The position numbers and the translations under genes are program-made. A DNA stretch of 64,000 nucleotides. It comes from Tamlana carrageenivorans (GTDB lineage: Bacteria > Bacteroidota > Bacteroidia > Flavobacteriales > Flavobacteriaceae). Below are positions 43,540 through 52,739 of the stretch, one piece after another. Position 1 is the stretch's first letter. Each line of letters opens with the position of its first letter. A model generated the notes under the pieces. It worked only from the letters and a program-made list of their open reading frames with translations, did no database searches and was not told where the DNA came from. Location: contig NZ_CP025938.1 in NCBI RefSeq assembly GCF_002893765.1, positions 1,736,001 through 1,800,000 of the forward strand, written 5' to 3'.

Positions 43540-44184
43540 TTAAAATTTAAAGAGTAGCCTTTTATTTATTAAAGCCCAAATAGCCAGAGATGTTGGTTTG
43601 TTATTAATATCTAATTTTTTTACAATATTGCTTCTGTGTTTTTCAACCGTTCTAACAGAAATAGATAGGTGTTCGGCGATTTCCTGACTTGATTTATGCT
43701 TGGAAATGAGTTTTACTATTTTTAATTCCGATTTGGTTAACTGTTTCATGGCTTCAGTAGGCTGGTTGTCTATATGATCGGGATCTAAATAAGCATCAAT
43801 TTCTTTGCTAAAGTAAGTTTTACCTGCTGTAATCAGTTTAATGCATTCTTCAATTTGGTCTAAAGCCAATTCTTTTAGAATATAACCCTGTACCTTAAAT
43901 TCAAGGGCTTGATTAAAGTATTTTTCATTAATATGCAAAGTAAGCAGAACCACTTTTGTAGGTAAGGCGTTTTTAAGACAGAGTTCGGCAACTTCTAGCC
44001 CCGACATAATGGGCATATTAATATCTAATATGGCAACATCAGGCTTGTATTTTAAAATTTGGTTGTATGCCGTTTGTCCATCACTAGAACTTCCTAAAAT
44101 TGGATAACCCTCAGTGGTTAAAAAATCTAGTAAGCCCCGTAATATAAGTGGATGGTCGTCCGCAATTACAATAGAACTTTTCAT
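43540..44184 (-). CDS. LuxR/NarL-type response regulator (orphan)
   Basis: 214 residues. Receiver domain 1-120 with acidic pocket ADD (8-10), phospho-acceptor D54 in AILDINMPIM, and the conserved Thr/Lys in the LLTLH and VQGYILKE segments. C-terminal LuxR helix-turn-helix (KLISKHKSSQEIAEHLSISV, VEKHRSNIVKKL). It probably controls transcription as a dimer after phosphorylation. No histidine kinase is next to it, so its sensor is elsewhere or absent. Confidence 0.92.
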   Translation of the reverse strand: MKSSIVIADDHPLILRGLLDFLTTEGYPILGSSSDGQTAYNQILKYKPDVAILDINMPIMSGLEVAELCLKNALPTKVVLLTLHINEKYFNQALEFKVQGYILKELALDQIEECIKLITAGKTYFSKEIDAYLDPDHIDNQPTEAMKQLTKSELKIVKLISKHKSSQEIAEHLSISVRTVEKHRSNIVKKLDINNKPTSLAIWALINKRLLFKF

Positions 44185-44194
44185 TATTTGGCTA

Positions 44195-44638
44195 TTAACT
44201 CAGTTTTAAATATAAGTATTTCTTTTCGTAGTCTATAACTGCTTTCCCTTTTTTTAATATATCTGCCCCAATGATGCCATCTACAGGTTTAGAATTGTGG
44301 TTAATTAAAGCAGCATTAACATGATTGAGGTTGAATAAAACTAAAACAATTTTATTGCTCGTCCATTTTCCTATTTTTATTTTATTCTTTTTTGAGAGTT
44401 TGGTTTCCATATCGGTGGCACCTGCACCAGCTGCTTTTATTAAGGAATCTTCAGCGTTTAATTTAAAGGGTTTAATGGCTTCAAAACCAACACAAGAATT
44501 CGAGGCCCCCGTGTCTAAAATAAAAAGCCCCTTTTTTCCATTTATGGCTGCCTTAATTTCAAAATGATTTGTTTTGGTAAGGTGTAGTTTTATCTTCGAA
44601 TAACCTTTATCAGTAAGAAATTGTTGTAGCGTTTCCAT
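44195..44638 (-). CDS. Retropepsin-like aspartic protease
   Basis: 147 residues, one lobe of a pepsin fold: the catalytic motif FILDTGASNSCV (D42-T-G-A), a flap-like region and the second hydrophobic-Gly motif in DGIIGADILKKGKAVIDYE. Members of this class work as homodimers. There is no signal peptide, so it is probably cytosolic. It starts just 11 bp before the response regulator gene on the same strand and may be co-transcribed with it. Substrate unknown. Confidence 0.85.
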   Translation of the reverse strand: METLQQFLTDKGYSKIKLHLTKTNHFEIKAAINGKKGLFILDTGASNSCVGFEAIKPFKLNAEDSLIKAAGAGATDMETKLSKKNKIKIGKWTSNKIVLVLFNLNHVNAALINHNSKPVDGIIGADILKKGKAVIDYEKKYLYLKLS

Positions 44639-44717
44639 AACATCATGTTTTATACAAATATAATCATGTAAAAACGATTATTTTTGCCTCCAAGACCTTA
44701 TCGTTTAATTTAAAATT

Positions 44718-45491
44718 TTGCATTTGATTATTACAGACACACACACCCATTTATATAGTGAAGCTTTTGATGAAGATCGTGATGAGATGATTACCCGAGC
44801 CATAGATCAAGGGGTTTCTAGGTTTTTCATTCCAGCCATAGATTCCACATATACTCAAGGGATGTTGGATTTAGAAACCCGTTTTCCTGAACATATCTTT
44901 TTAATGATGGGTTTGCATCCTACACATGTTAAGGAAGATTACATGACCGAACTTCAACATGTAGAGGAAATGCTTGAAAAACGCTCCTTTTATGCTATTG
45001 GTGAAATAGGTATCGACTTGTATTGGGATAAATCAACATTAGACATACAGAAAGAAGCTTTTATTTATCAAATCCGCTTAGCGAAAAAATATAAATTACC
45101 CATAGTAATTCATTGCCGTGAAGCCTTTGATGAGATTTTTGAAGTTCTTGAAAGCGAGAAGTCCGATGATTTATTTGGCATATTTCATTGCTTTACTGGA
45201 AATTTAAAGCAAGCCTATCAAGCCATTTCTTATAATATGAAACTTGGCATAGGGGGCGTGGTTACCTTTAAAAATGGTAAAATTGATCAGTTTCTCCATG
45301 AAATTGATCTTCAGCATATTGTTTTAGAAACCGATGCGCCATATTTAGCTCCTGTGCCTTATCGCGGAAAACGTAACGAAAGTTTATATATATTAAAGGT
45401 GTTAGAGAAGTTGTCTGTGATTTATAATAAATCCATAACTGAAATTGCAGAAATAACCACAAAGAATTCAATAGACATCTTTAATATATAA
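44718..45491 (+). CDS. TatD-family metal-dependent hydrolase
   Basis: 257 residues; starts with TTG at 44718 or 44724 (no ATG before the conserved IITDTHTHLYS). Metal ligands of the amidohydrolase fold are visible: HTH near the N-terminus, GEIGIDLYWD (E), PIVIHCREAFDE (H), GIFHCFTGN (H) and LETDAPYLAP (D). TatD proteins are 3'-5' DNA exonucleases or D-aminoacyl-tRNA deacylase-like enzymes. Followed 3 bp later by the asparaginase gene, so the two form an operon. Confidence 0.9.
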   Translation: MHLIITDTHTHLYSEAFDEDRDEMITRAIDQGVSRFFIPAIDSTYTQGMLDLETRFPEHIFLMMGLHPTHVKEDYMTELQHVEEMLEKRSFYAIGEIGIDLYWDKSTLDIQKEAFIYQIRLAKKYKLPIVIHCREAFDEIFEVLESEKSDDLFGIFHCFTGNLKQAYQAISYNMKLGIGGVVTFKNGKIDQFLHEIDLQHIVLETDAPYLAPVPYRGKRNESLYILKVLEKLSVIYNKSITEIAEITTKNSIDIFNI

Positions 45492-45494
45492 GTT

Positions 45495-46526
45495 ATGAAA
45501 AGTTCGAAAGCCAACATATTACTCATTTATACAGGAGGAACCATTGGGATGGTTAAAGATTTTAAGACCGGGGCATTGAAGGCATTCGATTTTAAAACCT
45601 TACTCGATCATATTCCAGAATTACAACTTTTGGATTGTGATATCGATACGGTTTCTTTTGATGAGCCTATTGATTCTAGTAATATGGATATCGATTCTTG
45701 GATTCAAATAGCAGATCTTATAGAAGATCAATATGTCGATTTTGATGGTTTCGTGGTGCTTCATGGTAGTGATACCATGAGTTATTCGGCTTCGGCATTA
45801 AGTTTTATGTTAGAAAATTTGGATAAACCAGTCATCTTTACAGGTTCTCAATTGCCTATAGGGGATTTAAGAACCGACGCTAAAGAAAATTTGATCACCT
45901 CCATACAAGTGGCCTCATTGCAAACTAATGGCAAACCTACTATTCAGGAAGTTTGTTTGTATTTTGAATACAAATTATATCGAGCTAACAGAACAACGAA
46001 ATTAAATGCCGAAGATTTTCAAGCCTTCTCATCTTTTAATTACCACGATTTGGCAGAATCTGGGGTGCATCTTAAAGTAAACCACAAATACTTGTTTAAA
46101 CCTCATGCGGATAAAAAGCTGAAGGTTCATAAAAAATTAGACAATAATATAGCTTTAATAAAGGTATATCCTGGTATTACCAAAGCCGTTTTACAGAGCA
46201 TATTTAATACACCAAATTTGAAGGCTGTAATTATTGAATCTTATGGTGCAGGAAATTGTTCCACCGAAACTTGGTTTTTGAATCTTTTAAAAGAAAATAT
46301 TTCCAGAGGTATTTATATCATTAATATTACACAATGTGTAGGAGGAAGCGTCATGATGGGGCATTACGAAACGAGTAGTGCTTTAAAAAACATAGGCGTT
46401 ATCTCAGGAAAAGACATCACGACCGAGGCTGCTCTTGGAAAATTAATGTTTTTACTAGGGCAGAGCATTTCACCTAATCGCTTCAAAACCATGTACGAAA
46501 CCTCTTTGCGTGGAGAATTGTCTTAA
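45495..46526 (+). CDS. ansA: Type I (cytosolic-type) L-asparaginase
   Basis: 343 residues, no signal peptide, consistent with the type I enzyme. Catalytic threonines lie in IYTGGTIGMV (T16) and HGSDTM (90-95), with the following ASALSFMLENLDKPVIFTGS typical of the family. It hydrolyses asparagine to aspartate and ammonia. It directly follows tatD. A glutamyl-tRNA amidotransferase GatD-like role is less likely given the lack of an extra N-terminal domain. Confidence 0.93.
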   Translation: MKSSKANILLIYTGGTIGMVKDFKTGALKAFDFKTLLDHIPELQLLDCDIDTVSFDEPIDSSNMDIDSWIQIADLIEDQYVDFDGFVVLHGSDTMSYSASALSFMLENLDKPVIFTGSQLPIGDLRTDAKENLITSIQVASLQTNGKPTIQEVCLYFEYKLYRANRTTKLNAEDFQAFSSFNYHDLAESGVHLKVNHKYLFKPHADKKLKVHKKLDNNIALIKVYPGITKAVLQSIFNTPNLKAVIIESYGAGNCSTETWFLNLLKENISRGIYIINITQCVGGSVMMGHYETSSALKNIGVISGKDITTEAALGKLMFLLGQSISPNRFKTMYETSLRGELS

Positions 46527-46599
46527 AATTAACTTTCAAAATTTTAGGGTTCAAAGAATTTTTTGTTATTTCATCCCCTGAAAAATTAAGCACATAAAT

Positions 46600-46687
46600 A
46601 GAGAGGTGGCCGAGTGGTCGAAGGCGCACGCCTGGAAAGTGTGTATACCCCAAAAGGGTATCGAGGGTTCGAATCCCTTTCTCTCTG
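46600..46687 (+). tRNA. tRNA-Ser (GGA)
   Basis: 88 nt with the long class II variable arm (TATACCCCAAAAGGGTATC). The acceptor AGAGAGG pairs with TCTCTCT (one G-T), the anticodon loop CTGGAAA gives GGA (Ser), and the T arm is GAGGG-TTCGAAT-CCCTT. Discriminator G. CCA is not encoded. Confidence 0.97.
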
Positions 46688-46762
46688 CTGTTATTTTTTG
46701 CAGTTTAATTGCTTTTTTTTTTTATCTTTAACCCTTTAACTAATAAAATTAAGATCTAGAAC

Positions 46763-47533
46763 ATGAAAAGATTATTTTCTATCCTTGCCATAACAGGAAT
46801 GATGGTATTTGGAACTGCTAATGCAACGACTATTGCAAGTACGACTACTGCGACAGCAGTAGCAACAACGATTACTCAAGATGACGCTGCACCGGCTGAA
46901 ACTTTAGGGTTTCACCAAGAATTAAAAAAGAGATTTATTGAAGGAGGTCCTGGATTTATGGGGATCGTTTTATTATGTTTAATTCTAGGTTTAGCAATTG
47001 CTATTGAGAGAATTATCTTTTTAAACCTTTCTACTACCAATACTAAAAAATTAACTCAAGATGTTGAAGACGCCTTAGCATCAGGTGGTGTTGAAGCTGC
47101 TAAAGAGGTTTGTAGAAACACAAAAGGACCTGTGGCATCAATCTATTACCAAGGTTTAGATAGAACTGATGAAGGTCTTGATGCTGTTGAAAAAGCTGTT
47201 GTAGCTTACGGTGGTGTACAAATGGGACAATTAGAAAAGAACGTATCATGGATATCTTTATTTATCGCACTTGCACCAATGCTTGGTTTCATGGGTACGG
47301 TAATTGGTATGATTCAAGCCTTTGATAAAATTGAAGCTGCTGGTGACATGCAACCTTCTCTTGTAGCTGGTGGTATTAAAGTAGCACTTTTAACAACAGT
47401 ATTTGGTCTTGTAGTAGCGATTATACTTCAAATTTTTTACAATTACATTATTGCTAAGATTGATAGTATCGTTAACAACATGGAAGATGCTTCTATTACG
47501 TTAATGGATCTATTAATCAGACACAAAAAGTAA
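46763..47533 (+). CDS. exbB: MotA/TolQ/ExbB proton-channel protein
   Basis: 256 residues. A signal-peptide-like N-terminus (MKRLFSILAITGMMVFGTAN) and an Ala/Thr spacer precede the first membrane helix (FMGIVLLCLILGLAIAIERI). The paired C-terminal helices contain SLFIALAPMLGFMGTVIGMI and ALLTTVFGLVVAIILQIFYN. Together with ExbD it converts proton-motive force into work for TonB or a related trans-envelope machine. First gene of a four-gene operon with two exbD genes. Confidence 0.92.
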   Translation: MKRLFSILAITGMMVFGTANATTIASTTTATAVATTITQDDAAPAETLGFHQELKKRFIEGGPGFMGIVLLCLILGLAIAIERIIFLNLSTTNTKKLTQDVEDALASGGVEAAKEVCRNTKGPVASIYYQGLDRTDEGLDAVEKAVVAYGGVQMGQLEKNVSWISLFIALAPMLGFMGTVIGMIQAFDKIEAAGDMQPSLVAGGIKVALLTTVFGLVVAIILQIFYNYIIAKIDSIVNNMEDASITLMDLLIRHKK

Positions 47534-47560
47534 GAGTAACAAATTTAAAAGACTAAAATT

Positions 47561-47992
47561 ATGGGTTTACATAAAGTATTAAAAATAGTGGCTTTCGCTC
47601 TTGCTATTATTGGTGCCATTTTCGCACTAATGATTATGGCAGGTGATGATGAGACTGCTTTAAGTATGAGTGGAAACATGCTGTATATTGCCTACATCGT
47701 ATTAGGTATCGTATTGTTACTTGTATTATTGTTTGTAATTAAAGGTCTGTTTGCTGGAAATATTAAAAAGACAATCATGACTGTTGGTGTTTTTGCACTA
47801 ATTATTGCGATTTCTTACGGAATATCTTCTGGAACAGATTTAAACTTAAAACCTTTTACAGATAAAGGTTTAGATATCACTGAAGCAACATCTAAAAATG
47901 TTGGAGCTGGATTGTATGCATTTTACATCCTTGCAGCTTTAGCTATTGGATCAATGCTTTACGGTGGAGCGAAAAAATTATTTAATAAATAA
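47561..47992 (+). CDS. Membrane protein of the exbB-exbD operon
   Basis: 143 residues with four predicted membrane helices (IVAFALAIIGAIFALMIMAG, LYIAYIVLGIVLLLVLLFVI, TIMTVGVFALIIAISYGI, AFYILAALAIGSMLYGG). No catalytic motif. It sits 27 bp after exbB and 4 bp before the first exbD, so it is probably an accessory of this channel complex. I do not recognise a named family. Confidence 0.75.
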   Translation: MGLHKVLKIVAFALAIIGAIFALMIMAGDDETALSMSGNMLYIAYIVLGIVLLLVLLFVIKGLFAGNIKKTIMTVGVFALIIAISYGISSGTDLNLKPFTDKGLDITEATSKNVGAGLYAFYILAALAIGSMLYGGAKKLFNK

Positions 47993-47996
47993 AATT

Positions 47997-48584
47997 ATGG
48001 CGAAAAGAGCATCACCAGAAGTAAATGCAGGCTCTATGGCCGATATCGCGTTCTTACTATTAATATTTTTCTTAGTAACAACAACTATTGAAACAGATTC
48101 AGGTATTAACCGTAAACTTCCTCCAATGGAAGAATCTGATGTCGATGTTGTTATCAAGCAAAAAAATATCTTCACTGTTTTATTAAATGGTAAAGACCAA
48201 TTGCTTGTTGAAGATGAACTTATGGAGCTTAAAGATTTAAGACAAGCTGCTAAGGAGTTTTTAGATAATGGCGGGGATAGAACATGTGATTATTGTTCAG
48301 GAAAAAAGGATCTAGCCTCATCGGATAATCCCGATAAAGCTATTATTTCGCTTAAGAATGAACGTGAGACCTCTTATAAAACTTATATTGCTGTACAAAA
48401 TGAATTGGTAGCGGCATATAACGAATTAAGAGATGCAAGGGCGCAATCATTATACGGGAAATCATTTAAAGAAATGGAAGCCAACTATAATGATGTTAAC
48501 TGGCCTGGGAATAAAGAAAAGTTAAAGGAACAAATTGACCAAATTAAGCTTGATTATCCTCAAAAACTTTCAGAAGTTCAATAG
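47997..48584 (+). CDS. exbD: ExbD/TolR-type biopolymer transporter with an extended periplasmic part
   Basis: 195 residues from ATG 47997. The N-terminal ExbD signature includes GSMADIAFLLLIFFLVTTTI with the proton-carrying Asp. The periplasmic domain is interrupted by an extension (about 90-170) containing a CDYCSGKKD pair of cysteines and a long helical segment (NELVAAYNELRDARAQ). Ordinary ExbD is about 140 residues, so this is a lineage-type elongated form. It would dimerise inside the ExbB pentamer with or instead of the next gene product. Confidence 0.87.
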   Translation: MAKRASPEVNAGSMADIAFLLLIFFLVTTTIETDSGINRKLPPMEESDVDVVIKQKNIFTVLLNGKDQLLVEDELMELKDLRQAAKEFLDNGGDRTCDYCSGKKDLASSDNPDKAIISLKNERETSYKTYIAVQNELVAAYNELRDARAQSLYGKSFKEMEANYNDVNWPGNKEKLKEQIDQIKLDYPQKLSEVQ

Positions 48585-48606
48585 ATTAAAATAACGTTTA
48601 AACTAT

Positions 48607-49083
48607 ATGTCTAAATTTAAAAAGAAAAAAGACGGAGGCGTACCTGCAGTAAACACGGCAGCTTTACCTGATATTGTATTTATGTTATTATTCTTCTTTA
48701 TGGTGGCCACTGTAATGAGGCAAAACACTTTAATGATTGAGAATAATTTACCTTTTGCAGATCAAGTAGAAAAGCTAGATAAAAAAGACTTGGTAATGTA
48801 TATCTATGCAGGAAAACCAAGTACAAATTATAAGCAATACGGTACAGAAGCTAAAATTCAGTTGAATGATAAGTTTGCCGATGTTAAAGAAATTGCAGCT
48901 TTTATCGCTGCAGAGCGAGCTTCTAAAAGAGAAGAATTAATTCCTTTTTTAACCACTGCTTTAAAAGTAGATAAAGGTGCCAATATGGGATTAATTAGTG
49001 ATATTAAACAAGAACTACGTAAGGTTAATGCCCTTAAAATAAACTACACAACCAAAAAAGGTAGTGTGTTTGGAAGAGATTAA
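48607..49083 (+). CDS. exbD: ExbD/TolR-type biopolymer transporter (second copy)
   Basis: 158 residues: PAVNTAALPDIVFMLLFFFM is the single membrane helix with the conserved Asp, followed by a periplasmic ExbD domain without the cysteine extension of the previous gene. Begins 22 bp downstream of the first exbD and ends the operon at a strong terminator. No tonB gene lies in the window. Confidence 0.88.
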   Translation: MSKFKKKKDGGVPAVNTAALPDIVFMLLFFFMVATVMRQNTLMIENNLPFADQVEKLDKKDLVMYIYAGKPSTNYKQYGTEAKIQLNDKFADVKEIAAFIAAERASKREELIPFLTTALKVDKGANMGLISDIKQELRKVNALKINYTTKKGSVFGRD

Positions 49084-49105
49084 TTTACATTCTTAATTTT
49101 ATAAT

Positions 49106-49144
49106 AAAAGGCGTTTTGAAAAAATCAAAACGCCTTTTATTTTT
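49106..49144 (+). terminator. Intrinsic terminator of the exb operon
   Basis: AAAAGGCGTTTTGA-aaaaa-TCAAAACGCCTTTT, perfect 14-bp stem, then a T-rich run. Confidence 0.92.
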
Positions 49145-49185
49145 TAATACCTTTAATGTTTTAATTTTAAACCTATTCTGATTTA

Positions 49186-49878
49186 ATGAAGTACTTGTTC
49201 TTTACATTATGTCTTCTTTACAGTTTATGCCCTTGTATGGCGCAAGAAATCACTTCAGTAAAAGTGGATTCGCTTTATAAAGAGGACCATTTTTATGTTG
49301 GAATAACCTATAATCTTATTGGTAAGCGACCAGAAGCATTATCTCAAAATGGTTTTTCATGGAGTTTGAGTTTGGGGTTTATTAAAGATATGCCCATTAA
49401 TAAAGCAAGAAATAAAGCTTTTGGAGTTGGACTAGGCTATGCAACCGATTCCTATAACCACAATTTATTAGTGAGCGAGGATAATAGCGGGGGTTTTATA
49501 TATGAGGTTATCAATGATGGTAGTTCCTTTACTATAAATAAATTCACCTTTCACCTCATCGAATTGCCTATAGAATATCGTTGGCGGACCTCGACATCTA
49601 CCGAATCTGCCTTTTGGAGGATTTATACAGGTGTAAAATTTGGCTATGCTATTAGTAATATTTCCAATTATCAAGGAGATTTAGGAAGTTTTCGGTATAC
49701 AAATAATTCCCAATTTAATAATTTTCAATATGGCTTAACCTTAAGTGTGGGCTATAACACATGGAATTTACATGTAAATTATCTGCTTAATCCCTTATTT
49801 AGTGATTCAGCAAAACTAGATGGAAATGCCATAGATATGAGTATCATTAAAATGGGGCTTATATTTTATATTCTGTAA
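49186..49878 (+). CDS. Outer-membrane beta-barrel protein, function unknown
   Basis: 230 residues with a signal peptide (MKYLFFTLCLLYSLCPCMAQ). The mature protein shows amphipathic strands (GFSWSLSLGFIKDM, FGVGLGYATDSYNH, FHLIELPIEYRWRTS, WRIYTGVKFGYAIS) and ends in IIKMGLIFYIL. The IELPIEYRWR segment recalls PorT-like/OMP_b-brl barrels; the family call is tentative. Followed 12 bp later by a small lipoprotein gene, so the two may act together. Confidence 0.72.
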   Translation: MKYLFFTLCLLYSLCPCMAQEITSVKVDSLYKEDHFYVGITYNLIGKRPEALSQNGFSWSLSLGFIKDMPINKARNKAFGVGLGYATDSYNHNLLVSEDNSGGFIYEVINDGSSFTINKFTFHLIELPIEYRWRTSTSTESAFWRIYTGVKFGYAISNISNYQGDLGSFRYTNNSQFNNFQYGLTLSVGYNTWNLHVNYLLNPLFSDSAKLDGNAIDMSIIKMGLIFYIL

Positions 49879-49889
49879 TATAGCATATT

Positions 49890-50333
49890 TTGAGAATCAA
49901 GAACACCTTAACAATTTTCCTGTTTTCGATTTTAGCGTTTAGTTGCTCAAGAAATGCTTTTGAAAACACAATGCTATACTTGGAGTTTGATAAGGAAACG
50001 TATCAGTCTACTGACAATTTTGAATTGATCATTAAAGTTTACCCAATCGAGGTAGAAAAAACTATTCGATTTTATAAAGACTTAAATAATATTGAGATTT
50101 CATTTGAACGAAATGTAGAAGAATTTAAATCCCGAGAGGAATTAAATACACGATTCATTGAAGGTCCACCTACATTCGGAGAAGACAGCGAATATATTGA
50201 CGAATTTACCATTTCAAAGGAAAAACCATTTGGAAAAATATTTTTGGGAACTATATCTGAATCGATAAACGAAATTGTATTTGAAATTCCTGAGTTGAAC
50301 ATAAAGAACAAAATAGAAAAATTCTTTATATAG
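49890..50333 (+). CDS. Small lipoprotein, function unknown
   Basis: 147 residues from a TTG start (no ATG before the signal peptide). MRIKNTLTIFLFSILAFSCS has a lipobox with Cys19. The mature part is beta-rich and acidic (YLEFDKETYQSTDNFELIIK, RNVEEFKSREEL), resembling an Ig-like domain. No recognised family. Probably co-transcribed with the barrel gene upstream. Confidence 0.62.
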   Translation: MRIKNTLTIFLFSILAFSCSRNAFENTMLYLEFDKETYQSTDNFELIIKVYPIEVEKTIRFYKDLNNIEISFERNVEEFKSREELNTRFIEGPPTFGEDSEYIDEFTISKEKPFGKIFLGTISESINEIVFEIPELNIKNKIEKFFI

Positions 50334-50592
50334 AAAAATCCAAATATTTTAATAAAAGGAAAATGTAGAACAGTTTATGGAGGAAAGTACAAACCTTTTA
50401 TCTCAAAGGAAATAAAAGTAATATTGGAATAAAAATATACTACAAAAGGGTATGTAATTTATGGTTTGTTTGAGCTTACTTACCGATATTCATGCGTAAT
50501 TTTCTAAACAAATGTTATTTTCTAGATTGATTGCTCACACACACAACTAAACACTTGATTATTGCTCTTTAGATAAATAATATTTCAATTTT

Positions 50593-51198
50593 TTACAGCC
50601 AATAGGGTACAAGTATCAATTGAGGAATAAAGCCTATAAAAGCGCCTATAACGAGTTCTATAGCATTGTGGGCTTTATAGTGTAGCCTGGAAGTGGCTAC
50701 AGCGCCTATTATTAGTGCCATTAAAGCTAAAGTGCCGTTTATATTAATGCTGTAATGTATACTAAGTGCTACGAAGTACATGGCCAAGCCCGTTACTCCA
50801 ATCATATGAATACTAGCCTTAAAGCCAAACATGGCTAAGCACAGACAGGCCATATTTGAAATGAGAATGCCTACAAAGAAAAAGTAAATCTCAATGGATT
50901 GATTGGGGGTTGTAATTCTTTTTATCACCAAAAGTAAAATGATACAATTTAGCATTAAAGGCAACACCCTTTGCCTGGCTGTTTCTAAACGAATACTGTT
51001 GACACGCCCTGTAATCTTTAGTAATAAATACAGTAAAATAGGCAGGATAACAGTTAAAATAAATAAGGAAATTAATTTCGCTGAAATGATATCAAAAGGA
51101 ATAAACCGTGGTGACTTAGCAAAATAAAACGCTACACCTGCGATGGGCATTAATAGCGGATGAAAAATATACGAAATACTCTTTATTAGTTTATCCAT
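50593..51198 (-). CDS. PAP2-like integral membrane protein
   Basis: 201 residues, six predicted membrane helices. The order of MFGFKASIHMIG and TSRLHYKAHNAIELVIG matches the C2 (SxxH) and C3 (SRxxxxxH) motifs of PAP2-type phosphatases, although the first motif (KxxxxxxRP) is not clearly present. It might be a lipid phosphatase or an inactive relative. Its ATG overlaps the rpoN stop (TAATG), so the two are translationally coupled. Confidence 0.72.
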   Translation of the reverse strand: MDKLIKSISYIFHPLLMPIAGVAFYFAKSPRFIPFDIISAKLISLFILTVILPILLYLLLKITGRVNSIRLETARQRVLPLMLNCIILLLVIKRITTPNQSIEIYFFFVGILISNMACLCLAMFGFKASIHMIGVTGLAMYFVALSIHYSININGTLALMALIIGAVATSRLHYKAHNAIELVIGAFIGFIPQLILVPYWL

Positions 51199-52658
51199 TA
51201 TATTTTTTTACGTAAGCGCGCTACAGGAATGTCTAATTGTTCTCTGTATTTTGCCACGGTTCTTCTCGCGATTGGGTATCCTTTGTCCTTAAGGATTGAC
51301 GCTAGGGTTTCGTCGGTTAATGGTTTTTTCTTGTTTTCATCTTCAATAACTGTTTCAAGAATTTTTTTGATTTCTCGCGTTGAAACATCTTCACCTTGAT
51401 CATTTTTCATCGATTCCGAAAAGAATTCTTTGATGAGTTTGGTGCCATAAGGGGTATCGACATATTTACTGTTGGCAACCCGTGATACGGTCGAGACATC
51501 CATAGAAATTTCGTCAGCAATATCTTTTAGGATCATAGGTTTCAGGTTGCGTTCATCTCCTGTTAGAAAGTAATCTTTTTGATAATTCATGATGGCACTC
51601 ATGGTTACAAAAAGGGTTTGTTGACGCTGTTTAATGGCTTCAATAAACCATTTTGCGGCATCTAATTTTTGCTTGATGAACATTACCGCATCTTTTTGCG
51701 ATTTAGACTTCTCTTTAGAGTCTTTATAACCCTTAAGCATGTTGTTATATTCTCTAGAGACATGAAGTTCGGGAGCGTTTCTTCCGTTAAGAGACAATTC
51801 TAATTCACCATCTACAATTTTAATCGCAAAATCTGGAACGACGTGCTCTACAATTCGATTATTCCCTGCGTAAGATCCGCCGGGTTTCGGATTTAAATGC
51901 TCAATTTCAGTGATCGCACCTTTAAGTTGTTCTTCGGTAATATTAAATTTTTGAATCAATTTTTTGTAATGCTTCTTAGTAAATTGATCAAAAGCATTAT
52001 CAATAATGGCAATAGCCAAATCGGTATCTTCCGTTTTATTTTTTCGGTGTAATTGTATGCTTAAACACTCTTGTAAATTGCGTGCGCCAACACCAGCAGG
52101 GTCTAATTGGTGTACAATTTTAAGCACTTTTAATATGGCTTCTTCACTGGTGTAAACATTTTGAGTGAAGGCCAAATCGTCCATAATATCACTTATTTCA
52201 CGCCGGATGTATCCACTTTCATCGACACTACCCACTAAAAATTCAGCGATATCACGCTCTTCATCCGATAATCTATATGTGTTTAACTGATTAATTAAAT
52301 ATTGGGTAAACGATGTTCCAGCAGCATAAGGCATGGTTTTTTCTTCGTCGTCGCTGCTGTAATTGTTGGCTTGCGTTCGGTATTCTGGGATCTCGTCGTC
52401 ACTTAAATATTCGTCAACATTAATATCATCGGTATTGATGGATTCGTTGTCGTTATATTCTTCAGATGAATTATCAAATTCGGAGTCTAGGTCGTTTAAG
52501 GCTTCTTCTTTACCACCCTCTAAGGCAGGGTTTTCTTCTAACTCTTGCTTTAAACGCTGTTCAAAAGCTTGCGTAGGCAGTTGTATCAATTTCATTAATT
52601 GAATTTGCTGCGGCGACAGTTTTTGAGATAATTTAAATTGTAAATGTTGTTTAAGCAT
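51198..52658 (-). CDS. rpoN: RNA polymerase sigma-54 factor
   Basis: 486 residues. The Gln/Leu-rich region I (LSPQQIQLMKLIQLPTQAFE) is followed by an acidic region II (about 50-115), the core-binding domain, and the DNA-binding C-terminus with the RpoN box ARRTVAKYRE (464-473). It directs RNA polymerase to -24/-12 promoters with an AAA+ activator. An IS4-type element now separates it from asnS, the gene upstream on the same strand. Confidence 0.96.
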   Translation of the reverse strand: MLKQHLQFKLSQKLSPQQIQLMKLIQLPTQAFEQRLKQELEENPALEGGKEEALNDLDSEFDNSSEEYNDNESINTDDINVDEYLSDDEIPEYRTQANNYSSDDEEKTMPYAAGTSFTQYLINQLNTYRLSDEERDIAEFLVGSVDESGYIRREISDIMDDLAFTQNVYTSEEAILKVLKIVHQLDPAGVGARNLQECLSIQLHRKNKTEDTDLAIAIIDNAFDQFTKKHYKKLIQKFNITEEQLKGAITEIEHLNPKPGGSYAGNNRIVEHVVPDFAIKIVDGELELSLNGRNAPELHVSREYNNMLKGYKDSKEKSKSQKDAVMFIKQKLDAAKWFIEAIKQRQQTLFVTMSAIMNYQKDYFLTGDERNLKPMILKDIADEISMDVSTVSRVANSKYVDTPYGTKLIKEFFSESMKNDQGEDVSTREIKKILETVIEDENKKKPLTDETLASILKDKGYPIARRTVAKYREQLDIPVARLRKKI

Positions 52659-52728
52659 GATTTGAAATTACATTAATCAAAAATAATTAAAATCGCTTAA
52701 TAAGTGGAATAGATCGTATGCTTTCTTC

Positions 52729-52739
52729 TATTAGAATTA
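52729..52739. repeat. Target-site duplication of the IS4-type element (left copy)
   Basis: TATTAGAATTA occurs here and again, identical, at 54124-54134, immediately outside the two ends of the element. Eleven bases is within the range for IS4-family insertions. Confidence 0.75.
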
